DNA from: JARRNJ01 sp037385045
Lineage (GTDB): Bacteria > Pseudomonadota > Gammaproteobacteria > JASBUN01
Assembly (NCBI GenBank): GCA_037385045.1
Contig: JARRNJ010000063.1
Location: 1-25,608, forward strand
DNA: 25,608 nucleotides
Direction of reading: 5' to 3'
The notes under the pieces are model-generated. The model saw only the letters and a program-made list of their open reading frames with translations, did no database searches and was not told the origin of the DNA. Of the stretch, positions 1 through 7,190 are shown piece after piece (position 1 is the stretch's first letter; each line of letters begins with the position of its first letter). The position numbers and the translations under genes are program-made.

Positions 1-129
1 GCCCTTGGTGGCCTTGTAGGTGCCGCCGGCCACGCCGATGTCCTCGCCCATGCAGATGACCATGGGATCGCGGGCCATTTCCTCGTCGTGGGCGCGGCGC
101 ACCGCTTCCCAGAACATCAATTCGGCCAT
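1..129 (-). CDS. pdhB: Pyruvate dehydrogenase E1 component, beta subunit (N-terminal part only)
   Basis: The first 43 residues of a protein that continues beyond the left edge. It begins MAELMFWEAVRRAHDEEM and continues with VICMGEDIG and GGTYKATKG, the N-terminal pattern of the beta subunit of alpha2beta2 2-oxoacid dehydrogenase E1 (transketolase pyrimidine-binding fold). In this family the beta subunit contributes a conserved Glu to thiamine diphosphate; the E in MGED is a candidate. The ATG overlaps the upstream pdhA stop by one base (TAATG), so the two are translationally coupled in one operon. The complex would convert pyruvate to acetyl-CoA in the cytoplasm. The substrate cannot be fixed from so short a fragment; branched-chain or acetoin dehydrogenase beta subunits are alternatives, but the alpha-subunit neighbour favours pyruvate. 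Confidence 0.85.
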   Translation of the reverse strand, partial: MAELMFWEAVRRAHDEEMARDPMVICMGEDIGVAGGTYKATKG

Positions 130-1057
130 TACTGCTGCCCTCCCTTCACCCACGGGTCATTTTCCACCAGCACGTATTTCTCCAGCAGCTCCAGCGACGG
201 TTCGGGCGACTCTTCGGCGAATTTGATAATGTCGTCCTCGATGCGATCGAGGATCTCGTCGTCCATTTGCTTGAAGTCCTCCTCGGACATCTCGCCGGTC
301 TCGATCAGCCGGTCGCGCAGCATGATGATCGGATCGCGCTTGCTCCACATGCGTTCCTCGTCCTTGGCGCGGTAGGCATTGGAGTCGGACATGGAGTGGC
401 CGCGGTAGCGGTAGGTGAGCAGTTCGAGGAAATACGGGCCGTTGCCGGCGCGTACGTGATCGACCGCCTCCTTGGCGGCGGCATAAACGGCCTCCACGTC
501 CTGGCCGTCCGCCTGGTTGGAGGGAATGTTGTAGCCGGACACCCGCTTGTACTGGTCGCCATGTTCAGGGACTCGTGAAACGTGCCCTGGTTGTTGGCCG
601 CGTCCCCGAGGAAGCAGACGCAAATCTCGTCGCCGCCCTTCATCTGGATGCCCTTGGCGATGCCGGCGGCCAGCGGGAACGGCCCCCCGACCAGAGCGTA
701 GCCCCCCATGAAGCGCTGCTCGACACCGAAAATGTGCATGGAGCCGCCCAAACCTTTGCAGCAGCCGGTCTCTTTGGCGAACAACTCCGCCATCACCGCC
801 TTGGGGTCCAGGCCGCTCTTCATGGCGTGAACGTGGTCGCGGTAGCTGGTGATCACGTAATCGTGGCCCACCCGGGCGGCCTCGAGCACGCCGTGGGCGC
901 AGGCTTCCTCGCCGGGGTAGAGGTGCAGAAAGCCGCCGATCTTGCGCTCGACATAGGCTTCGTAGCAGCGCTCCTCGAAGCGGCGCGCGAACAGCATCTC
1001 ACTCAGCAGCTTCTTCTTCGTGTCGACGTCGAGCAGGCTCTTGGTTTCGGAGTTCAT
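129..1057 (-). pseudogene. pdhA: Pyruvate dehydrogenase E1 component, alpha subunit, broken by internal out-of-frame deletion
   Basis: Two reading frames together make one E1-alpha protein. The first runs from ATG at 1057 (GGGAG ribosome site just upstream) to about position 557 and ends in GTFHESLNMA, about 167 residues. The second starts at about 557 with DQYKRVSGYNIPS and runs about 142 residues to the TAA at 131-129. Family members have about 29-30 residues between these blocks, including the ENN part of the thiamine diphosphate/Mg motif. Here they are absent and the frame moves by one base, so the lesion is a deletion of about 3n+1 bases, not a simple indel. The first half of the cofactor motif (FLGDAANNQG) and the downstream TYRYRGHSMSD block remain. 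Translation of the first frame would continue out of frame to 305 and give a 250-residue non-functional product. It is either a true pseudogene or an assembly collapse. Confidence 0.85.
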
Positions 1058-1146
1058 TAATGCTCCCTAGTCTCCAGAGAAATCCCGTTTGTGACGACCT
1101 GGCGGCAGCGGCGAAGGGTCCACGCACACCAAAATTCAAACCGGGT

Positions 1147-1175
1147 ATGATCTGTGTTTTGCCGGGACAGGTCAA
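1147..1175 (-). promoter_or_regulatory. Putative sigma-70 promoter of pdhAB
   Basis: Read on the minus strand there is TTGACC (1175-1170), a 17-base spacer and GATCAT (1152-1147). These match the -35 and -10 consensus at 5/6 and 4/6 positions, about 90 bases before the pdhA start. A short AGGTC...GACCT inverted repeat (1169-1187) overlaps the -35 and might be an operator, but its arms are only 5 bp. Prediction by eye. Confidence 0.4.
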
Positions 1176-1343
1176 GAAATACGACCTTGCAAAAAAGCCA
1201 GCCGCCGGCGCTAAGTATCTATTAAGCAGACAATTATTGTTGCCACTGGCGGCGCGTAAAGGCTTCGGTGCGCGGCTTCGCGACAAACGTTTTTGTTGTC
1301 CCCGGCCGCGTGCCGCATTGGCGACGCGCCGATACCGGGCCGA

Positions 1344-1349
1344 TATAAT
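1344..1349 (+). promoter_or_regulatory. Putative -10 box of pyrC
   Basis: A perfect TATAAT lies 34 bases before the pyrC ATG. The -35 is poor: the nearest candidate, TTGGCG at 1318-1323, gives a 20-base spacer. A transcript from here would have a leader of about 28 bases carrying the GAAGGA ribosome site. Confidence 0.45.
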
Positions 1350-1383
1350 GGGCGCCAACCCGCACCGCAGTGAAGGACTTTCG

Positions 1384-2427
1384 ATGGCGACCGTGAACCG
1401 CATCACGCTTACCCGTCCCGACGACTGGCATTTGCACCTGCGCGACGGCCACGCCATGGAAGCGGTTGTGGTCCACAGCGCCCGGCAGTTCGCCCGCGCC
1501 ATCATCATGCCGAACCTGAAGCCGCCGGTGGCCATGGTGGATCAGGCACTGGCCTACCGCGAGCGCATCTTGGCGGCCGTGCCGCCTGAACTGGGCTTCG
1601 AACCGCTGATGACGCTGTACTTGACCGAGAACACCCCGGTGCAGGAAATCGCCGGGGCCCGGGCCAGCGGCATGATCCACGGCGTCAAACTCTACCCGGC
1701 CGGCGCCACCACCCACTCCGAGGCCGGTGTTGCCAGCCTGGAGCGCATCTATCCGGTGCTGGAGGCCATGGCCGAGCACCACCTGCCGCTGCTGGTGCAC
1801 GGCGAGGTCACGGATCCGGGCGTGGATGTGTTCGACCGCGAAGCGGTGTTCATCGAACGCCACCTGCAGCCGATCGTGCAGCGCTTTCCGGAATTGAAAG
1901 TGGTGCTGGAGCACATCACCACCACCGACGCGGTGGCGTTCGTGCGCGCGGCGCCCGCGACCGTCGCCGCAACCATCACCGCCCATCACCTGCTCATGAA
2001 CCGCAACAGCCTGTTCCTGGGCGGCATCCGTCCCCATCACTATTGCCTGCCGATCCTCAAGCGCGAGACGCACCGCCGGGCGTTGCTGGCGGCCGCCACC
2101 AGCGGCGAGGCGAAATTCTTTCTCGGCACCGACAGCGCGCCCCATGCGCGCCGGGCCAAGGAGTCGGCGTGCGGCTGCGCCGGCATCTACACCGCCCACG
2201 CAGCCATGGAGCTGTACGCCGAAGCCTTCGATCAGGCCGGCGCCCTGGAACGCCTGGAAGGCTTCGCCAGTTTCCACGGCCCGGACTTCTACGGGCTGCC
2301 GCGCAACCGCGCCACCATCACGCTGGTGCGCGAGGCACGGGAAGTTCCGGACAGCTACCCGTTGGGCGGCGGCGAGGCCGTCGTTCCGATGCGCGCCGGC
2401 GAAGCCCTGCACTGGCGAGTGCAGTAA
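1384..2427 (+). CDS. pyrC: Dihydroorotase (class II)
   Basis: Converts N-carbamoyl-aspartate to dihydroorotate, the third step of pyrimidine synthesis. The protein is 347 residues, the normal length for the class II (E. coli PyrC) type. The binuclear zinc site is complete and at the same positions as in E. coli: H16 and H18 (HLHL), the carbamylated lysine K102 (GVKLYPAG), H139 (LVHGEV), H177 (LEHITT) and D250 (GTDSAPH). The frame is open further upstream, but the start at 1384 is chosen because MATVNRITLTRPDDWHLHLR is the usual N-terminus and a GAAGGA ribosome site precedes it. It converges on the TraB-family gene with a 12-base gap. Confidence 0.97.
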   Translation: MATVNRITLTRPDDWHLHLRDGHAMEAVVVHSARQFARAIIMPNLKPPVAMVDQALAYRERILAAVPPELGFEPLMTLYLTENTPVQEIAGARASGMIHGVKLYPAGATTHSEAGVASLERIYPVLEAMAEHHLPLLVHGEVTDPGVDVFDREAVFIERHLQPIVQRFPELKVVLEHITTTDAVAFVRAAPATVAATITAHHLLMNRNSLFLGGIRPHHYCLPILKRETHRRALLAAATSGEAKFFLGTDSAPHARRAKESACGCAGIYTAHAAMELYAEAFDQAGALERLEGFASFHGPDFYGLPRNRATITLVREAREVPDSYPLGGGEAVVPMRAGEALHWRVQ

Positions 2428-2439
2428 CGCCGCACCCCG

Positions 2440-3345
2440 TCAGTACACCGGGGTGACGGTGTAGCCGCGCAGCTCGAGCAGGTGCAGAATGCCTTTCGGC
2501 CCCGGCAGGTGCAGGGCACCGACGGCAATGAAGGCGTTGCCCTCGCGCAGCCGCGGCTGCATGCGCCGCACCATGCGCAGGTTGCGGTCGATCACGGCCC
2601 GCTTGAAGAACGCGGTGGCGAAACCCGGCGATGCGCCCGCCAGATCCTGCCTGCCCAGGCGCAGCAACTGGTTAAGGTCCCGGGCCAGGTAGGCGCGCAG
2701 CAGTTCCTGCGCCAGGTGCCGTTCGTCGGCCTTGGGCTCGACAATGTTGCGGATCATGTCCACCTGCAGGTCGTGGGGCAATCCCTCGAAGATCCGCAGC
2801 TGTTCGGCAGGCGTTTCCAGACCGTAAACCTTCTTGTGCTGCGCCATCGCCTGGTCGTAGAGCTGCAGATCCAGGGCCACGCCCTGCCGAAATCCCGGCA
2901 GCCCCGCCGAGGCCATGACCGCCCAGGGCTTCATATTCATCAGCGTATCGCGGCCAAGGCCGCGCTTGGCGAGCACTTTCGCCAACCGGTCGAACAAGTC
3001 CCGGCCGATCACCGACACCAGGGTGCGGCCGTCGTGGAAGAACATTCCCTGAACTACCTGGGCATAGGCCTGATAATCCATGCGGATTTCCATGGAAAAG
3101 CTGGCGGCGTGATCGAAGGCCTGGCGCACCGGCGGCGCGAGGTGGGTGACGCGGGGGTCGCCGATGTGGATGGTGCCGAACACATAGCTGGGCGCGACGC
3201 CCGGCGACGCCACCTTCCACAGCAGACCGTGCCCGCGCGCCAGCGCAGCACTCATGGGCGCCTGGGCGGGCTCCGGCGCGCCACCCGCCACGCCAACCGC
3301 GGCAACCGACACCCAGAGCAGCGCCACCGCCAGCATCCGTTGCAT
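2440..3345 (-). CDS. TraB/GumN family protein, exported
   Basis: A 301-residue protein of the TraB/GumN (TIKI-like) family. A hydrophobic N-terminus (residues 4-21, LAVALLWVSVAAVGVAGG) is a likely signal peptide, so the domain should act outside the cytoplasm. The family's two metal-binding blocks are present: SYVFGTIHIGDPR near the N-terminus and FIAVGALHLPGPKG close to the end. Related eukaryotic TIKI proteins are metalloproteases; the bacterial function is not established. The start at 3345 is chosen over in-frame ATGs at 3429 and 3351 because AGGTGG lies six bases before it and because the signal peptide then begins correctly. It is divergent from rnt and convergent with pyrC. Confidence 0.85.
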   Translation of the reverse strand: MQRMLAVALLWVSVAAVGVAGGAPEPAQAPMSAALARGHGLLWKVASPGVAPSYVFGTIHIGDPRVTHLAPPVRQAFDHAASFSMEIRMDYQAYAQVVQGMFFHDGRTLVSVIGRDLFDRLAKVLAKRGLGRDTLMNMKPWAVMASAGLPGFRQGVALDLQLYDQAMAQHKKVYGLETPAEQLRIFEGLPHDLQVDMIRNIVEPKADERHLAQELLRAYLARDLNQLLRLGRQDLAGASPGFATAFFKRAVIDRNLRMVRRMQPRLREGNAFIAVGALHLPGPKGILHLLELRGYTVTPVY

Positions 3346-3458
3346 CAACATCCACCTCACGAACGTTCCTGCGACATGGTACGGCAATCCGAACCTGGAC
3401 TGAACTGTACAACGGCCGGCGCGTCGCATTCTGCGTCGGCATTCGTTATCCTGTCCTT

Positions 3459-4124
3459 ATGAGCGAAGCCGACCCTAAACCCGTGATGGCGAGCCGCTTC
3501 CGAGGGTTCCTGCCGGTGGTGGTGGACGTGGAGACCGGCGGCTTCAACGCCCAGACCGACGCCCTGCTGGAAATCGCCGCGGTGACCGTGAAAATGGACA
3601 AGCACGGTTATTTGCACCCGGACGAGTCCGTGCATGCCCACGTGGAGCCGTTTCCCGGCGCCAACCTGGAGCCGGAAGCCCTGGCGTTCACCGGCATTGA
3701 TCCGCACCACCCGTTCCGTCTGGCGAAATCCGAGCACGATGCCCTGCAGCGCATTTTCCAGACCGTGCGCAGCGCCGTGAAACGCAATGACTGCAGCCGC
3801 GCCATCCTGGTCGGGCACAACGCGTTCTTCGACCTCGGCTTCGTCAACGCGGCGGTGGAGCGCACCGGCATCAAGCGCAATCCGTTTCACCCGTTCAGCA
3901 CCTTCGACACCGTGTCGCTGGCGGGCCTGGTGTACGGACAAACGGTGTTGGCGCGCGCGGTACAGGCCGCGGGGTTGAGCTGGAACGGTGATGAGGCCCA
4001 TTCGGCGCTCTACGACGCTGAACGCACCGCGGAGCTGTTCTGCACCATCGTCAATCGCTGGCAGGGTCTGCTGGAACTGGCGGAAAACCAGACCGATCAG
4101 CCGGCACAGTCCCACTCCCTGTAA
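3459..4124 (+). CDS. rnt: Ribonuclease T
   Basis: A 3'-to-5' exoribonuclease that trims tRNA CCA ends and matures stable RNAs. It is 221 residues with a DEDDh exonuclease fold. The catalytic residues are D23 and E25 (VDVETGG), D125 (GHNAFFDLGF), H181 and D186 (HSALYDAERTA), the same numbering as E. coli RNase T. RNase T is essentially confined to gammaproteobacteria, so this gene supports the taxonomic placement. No clear Shine-Dalgarno precedes the ATG. It is followed by a strong hairpin shared with the convergent grxD. Confidence 0.96.
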   Translation: MSEADPKPVMASRFRGFLPVVVDVETGGFNAQTDALLEIAAVTVKMDKHGYLHPDESVHAHVEPFPGANLEPEALAFTGIDPHHPFRLAKSEHDALQRIFQTVRSAVKRNDCSRAILVGHNAFFDLGFVNAAVERTGIKRNPFHPFSTFDTVSLAGLVYGQTVLARAVQAAGLSWNGDEAHSALYDAERTAELFCTIVNRWQGLLELAENQTDQPAQSHSL

Positions 4125-4129
4125 CGCAA

Positions 4130-4162
4130 GAGCCCCGCAACCCGGGCCGGGCTGCGGGGCTC
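4130..4162. terminator. Bidirectional hairpin between rnt and grxD
   Basis: A perfect 10-bp stem, GAGCCCCGCA (4130-4139) and TGCGGGGCTC (4153-4162), with a 13-base loop that can pair further. It starts 5 bases after the rnt stop and lies 28 bases from the grxD stop. There is no T-tract on either side, so termination efficiency is uncertain, but the position between convergent genes fits. Confidence 0.7.
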
Positions 4163-4190
4163 CCGCAGTACATTTGCGCGCAGCGCCCGG

Positions 4191-4520
4191 TCAGGAGGCC
4201 TGGGCTTTGCCGGCCGCCTCGCTGGTCATCTTCTGCAGCTCGCCGTTCTGATACAGCTCCAGGGTGATGTCGCAGCCGCCCACCAGTTCCCCGTTGATAT
4301 AGAGCTGCGGGAAGGTCGGCCAGTTGGCGAAACGCGGCAGGTTCTCGAAAATCTCCTGGTCCGCCAGTACGTTCACGTAGGCGAACTCCACGCCGCAGGC
4401 CTGCAGCGCCTGGGCCGCGCGCGAAGAGAACCCGCACTGGGGCATTTGCGGCGTGCCCTTCATGTACAGCACGATGGAATTGTTGTCCACCTGCTGCTTG
4501 ATGCGTTCCAAAACGTCCAT
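4191..4520 (-). CDS. grxD: Monothiol glutaredoxin, Grx4/GrxD type
   Basis: A 109-residue CGFS-type glutaredoxin that carries and delivers [2Fe-2S] clusters. The active site CGFS is at residues 29-32 in KGTPQMPQCGFSSRA, and the glutathione-binding and cis-proline region follows as WPTFPQLYINGELVGGCDI. The start at 4520 (MDVLERIKQQ) is chosen over the longer frame because GAGGTGG lies just upstream and because family proteins begin here. It lies 184 bases downstream of the amidotransferase in the same direction, with a possible operator at 4585-4602 in the gap. Together with sodB downstream it fits iron and oxidative-stress functions. Confidence 0.95.
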   Translation of the reverse strand: MDVLERIKQQVDNNSIVLYMKGTPQMPQCGFSSRAAQALQACGVEFAYVNVLADQEIFENLPRFANWPTFPQLYINGELVGGCDITLELYQNGELQKMTSEAAGKAQAS

Positions 4521-4584
4521 CTCACCACCTCGCTGTGTGAATTCGTGTACCCGGCGACCGAAGCCCTTGTCGCCACGACATTTC

Positions 4585-4602
4585 GACACAGTCTAATGTG
4601 TC
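4585..4602. promoter_or_regulatory. Inverted repeat upstream of grxD
   Basis: GACACA (4585-4590), six bases, then TGTGTC (4597-4602): a perfect 6-bp inverted repeat about 65 bases before the grxD start. It could be an operator or part of the leader. No regulator is recognised. Confidence 0.3.
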
Positions 4603-4704
4603 ACCTGCCGGGAAAAAAGGATCAATTTATAAGGCTTTACGGCGCGGGGCCGGCGCTGTCCCAGAATGTGGCGGTGCCGGCCGCCCATTTCAAGCCCATG
4701 ATGA

Positions 4705-6498
4705 TCAGGAGCTCCGGCCGGCAACGGAATCGACGTTCAGCTGCAGCCAGTACTCCAGCAGCGCCAGGTGCCACAGCTTGCTGCCGAGGATGCGGGTGAA
4801 GTGGCTCTCGGGGTCGGCCAGCAGCTTGTCGACGTAGGCGCGCTGGTACAGGCCCCGCTGGCGGCAGGCGTCGGAATTGAGAATATCCCGCATGAAATCC
4901 AGGAATTCGCCGCGCACGAATTTCAGCGCCGGCACCGGAAAGTAGCCCTTGGGGCGGTCGATGACGGCGTCGGGCAGCAGCCCGCGGGCAATGGACTTGA
5001 GCAGGTGCTTGCCGCCGCTCTTGAGCTTGAGCCCGGGCGGCACCCGGGCCGCCAGCTCGACCAGTTCGTGGTCCAGGAACGGCACCCGCGCCTCCAGGCC
5101 CCAGGCCATGGTCATGTTGTCCACCCGCTTCACCGGGTCGTCGACGATCAGCGTGGTCACGTCCATGCGCAGCACCCGGTCGAGAAAAGTATCGGCCCCC
5201 GGCTCGGCCAGCAGGTCCTGCACCAGCGCCGAGGTGTGATCCGGCCCCTGGTAGGCGGCTTCGAGCATGTCGGCGAACTCGCCGTGGTCGCGGTCGAAGT
5301 AATGGGAGCGGAACCGCTCCAGGTCGCTGCCCCCGGTTTCCTCCATGCGCGGATACCAGAAGTAGCCCCCGAACACCTCGTCGGCGCCCTGCCCGCTCTG
5401 CACCACCTTCACGTGCCGGGACACCTGCTCCGACAATAAATAGAACGCGACCGCATCCTGGCCCACCATGGGTTCGGCCATGGCGCCCACGGCTTCGGGC
5501 AGGCGCCGCAGCACCTGGTCGTTGGCGATGCGGAACTTGTGATGGCGGGTGCCGTAGCGGGCCACCACCTGGTCGGAATACTCGAACTCCGAGCCCTTCT
5601 CCTCCGGCATGTCCTCGAAGCCCACCGAAAAGGTCATCAAGTCGTTGACCCCGGCTTCGGCCAGCAGCGCCACCAGCAGGCTGGAGTCGAGCCCGCCGGA
5701 CAGCAGCACACCCACGGGCACGTCGGCGATGGTCTTGCGCCGCTGCACGGCGCGGCGCAGCGACTCGTGCACCGCATCGATCCATTCCCATTCCGACGAC
5801 GGCTTGTCCGGGCGCCGCGCTTCGAGCCTCCAGTAGCGCCGTTCGGTGACGCCGCCGCGGGCGTCGAACAACAGCGTCGTCCCGGGCGCCACCTTGCGCA
5901 CGCCCCTGAGCACCGTGCGCGGCGCCGGCACCACTGCATGGAGGGTGAACTGGTGATGCAGCGCCACCGGATCCAGGCCGGTGTCCACACCGCCGGCGGC
6001 CAGGAGCGCCTGAACGTTGGAAGCGAACAGCAGGCGCTCGCCGGTGGCGGCGTAGTACAACGGCTTGATGCCCATGCGGTCGCGGGCCAGGAACAGCCGC
6101 CGGGCGCGCATGTCCCAGATGGCGAACGCGAACATGCCGTGCAGGCGCTCGACGCAGTGTTCGCCCCAGGCGGCGAACGCCTTGAGGATGACCTCGCTGT
6201 CGCCGTCGCTGAAAAAGTGATAGCCCTTGCCGATCAGCTCGGCGCGCAGCTCCGGATAGTTGTAGATGGTGCCGTTGAACACCAGCACCAGGCCCAGCTC
6301 GGTATCCACCAGCGGCTGGTTGGAGCGCTCGGAAAGATCGATGATCGACAGCCGCCGGTGGCCCAGCGCCAGCGGGCCGTCGGAATAGCTGCCCTCGTGA
6401 TCCGGCCCGCGCCGGGCCAGGGCCGCCGACATGCGGTCCACGTCGGCCAGATCGGGCTCAGCGCCGTCGAAACGCAGTTCGCCGCAGATTCCACACAT
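4705..6498 (-). CDS. Asparagine-synthase-like amidotransferase, N-acetylglutaminylglutamine amide (NAGGN) type
   Basis: A 597-residue two-domain enzyme. The N-terminal class II glutaminase has the nucleophile C2 (MCGICGE), the RRL arginine at 47-50, NGTIYN (75-80) and GDSE (99-102). The C-terminal AMP-forming synthase has the P-loop SGGLDSS (267-273), then SGQGADEVFGGYFWYP, DPVKRVDNMTMAWGLEAR and KGYFPVPALK. The last blocks, in particular GYFPVPxLK and WYP, match my memory of the amidotransferase of the N-acetylglutaminylglutamine amide osmolyte pathway (TIGR03104-like) better than true AsnB. The predicted reaction is amidation of the dipeptide carboxylate with glutamine and ATP. The usual partners, a GNAT/ATP-grasp dipeptide synthetase and a peptidase, are not next to it. 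Ordinary asparagine synthesis is the alternative. Confidence 0.88.
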   Translation of the reverse strand: MCGICGELRFDGAEPDLADVDRMSAALARRGPDHEGSYSDGPLALGHRRLSIIDLSERSNQPLVDTELGLVLVFNGTIYNYPELRAELIGKGYHFFSDGDSEVILKAFAAWGEHCVERLHGMFAFAIWDMRARRLFLARDRMGIKPLYYAATGERLLFASNVQALLAAGGVDTGLDPVALHHQFTLHAVVPAPRTVLRGVRKVAPGTTLLFDARGGVTERRYWRLEARRPDKPSSEWEWIDAVHESLRRAVQRRKTIADVPVGVLLSGGLDSSLLVALLAEAGVNDLMTFSVGFEDMPEEKGSEFEYSDQVVARYGTRHHKFRIANDQVLRRLPEAVGAMAEPMVGQDAVAFYLLSEQVSRHVKVVQSGQGADEVFGGYFWYPRMEETGGSDLERFRSHYFDRDHGEFADMLEAAYQGPDHTSALVQDLLAEPGADTFLDRVLRMDVTTLIVDDPVKRVDNMTMAWGLEARVPFLDHELVELAARVPPGLKLKSGGKHLLKSIARGLLPDAVIDRPKGYFPVPALKFVRGEFLDFMRDILNSDACRQRGLYQRAYVDKLLADPESHFTRILGSKLWHLALLEYWLQLNVDSVAGRSS

Positions 6499-6612
6499 AA
6501 GCTGTCACCGCGATAAGTAATGTCAGATCTGCCCGCAGGAAACACGCTAACCGCAGGGACAGGAAGGCGTTCGCAGCCCGCCCAATGGGACGGCGCGATG
6601 TCGCTGAATGTC

Positions 6613-6781
6613 AGGGCCTGTTAACACTGCCGGAGCACCGGCTGCCGGCGGGTTGAGCCTGAGAAACCGTCACTCGGCGTTGCTCGTCGCTCGTTTGGAG
6701 TGACCAAACCACGCTCCCCGCGCCTGGATTGACGGTTTCCCAGGCTCAACAGCAGGCGCTTCGGCAGTGTTAACAGGCCCT
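6613..6781. mobile_element. MITE-like palindromic element
   Basis: The outer arms are 20-bp perfect inverted repeats (6613-6632 and 6762-6781, beginning AGGGCCTGTTAACA). An inner pair of 21-bp arms (6652-6672 and 6730-6750, GTTGAGCCTG...) has one mismatch. The whole is about 169 bp with no coding capacity. Length, terminal inverted repeats and lack of an open frame fit a non-autonomous element or a long intergenic palindrome; no target-site duplication is visible. Its right edge supplies the last two bases of the BON gene's TAG stop. As RNA it would fold into a long stem and could terminate transcription from the BON gene side. Confidence 0.65.
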
Positions 6782-7109
6782 AGTACGTCAGCCGGTTTCG
6801 TACCGAGCGCACACCCGGCGTACCACGCACAATGGCCAGCGCCCGCTGGACCACGCTACGGGAAGGCACGCGGCCGCTCAAGGTCACCGTGCCGCGGTAG
6901 GTGAATACGTGAATGCTCATGGCCGGCACCGAGGCATCGTGCACGAAGGCATCGTTGATGCGGTTGGTCACCTCGGCGTCAGCGCGCATTTCCGCGCGGG
7001 TGCGTCCGTCATCGACCGAGGGGGTCGCCACACCGGTGGCCACCAGCGAGGCACAACCGCCGAGCCAAACGCTCAGCACCAGCAACAGGGAAGCGGCGAT
7101 GCGCTGCAT
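6780..7109 (-). CDS. BON-domain lipoprotein
   Basis: A 109-residue small lipoprotein. The N-terminal signal MQRIAASLLLVLSVWLGGC has a lipobox with the lipidated cysteine at C19. The rest is one BON domain (about residues 43-109): ADAEVTNRINDAFVHD, then GTVTLSGRVPS and TPGVRSVRNRL. BON proteins (OsmY/DolP-like) bind phospholipid or the envelope, and DolP-type lipoproteins sit in the outer membrane. One BON domain is fewer than in OsmY or DolP (two), so the exact role is open. The start at 7109 is set by the signal peptide and a CGGAG ribosome site; the frame is open upstream to 7181. Its stop codon overlaps the palindromic element. Confidence 0.85.
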   Translation of the reverse strand: MQRIAASLLLVLSVWLGGCASLVATGVATPSVDDGRTRAEMRADAEVTNRINDAFVHDASVPAMSIHVFTYRGTVTLSGRVPSRSVVQRALAIVRGTPGVRSVRNRLTY

Positions 7110-7190
7110 GAAGATCTCCGGTCCGCGACAGGGCGTAAGTATGCCGGATGGCGGCGGCGAATCCCAGGCCCGCCGTAACACGGCCCGCGT

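Larger units (their letters stand above)
1058..1383. other. Divergent intergenic region pdhA/pyrC
   Basis: A gap of 326 bases between the divergent pdhA and pyrC starts. It is more AT-rich than its surroundings around 1190-1245. It holds the putative pdhA promoter (1147-1175) and the pyrC -10 box (1344-1349). No additional gene is supported: the forward frame upstream of pyrC is open to 1060 but has no family resemblance before 1384. Confidence 0.6.

Noticed and set aside
1169..1187. PdhR-type operator before pdhA
   Set aside because: The inverted repeat has only 5-bp arms and does not fit the PdhR consensus as I know it.
1234..2412. A 392-codon minus-strand frame over pyrC
   Set aside because: Antisense shadow of pyrC, which has all six metal-site residues; the antisense product resembles nothing.
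3447..3459. A leaderless promoter for rnt (TATCCT six bases before the ATG)
   Set aside because: The -10 match is only 4/6 and no -35 is visible, so it is not distinguishable from chance.
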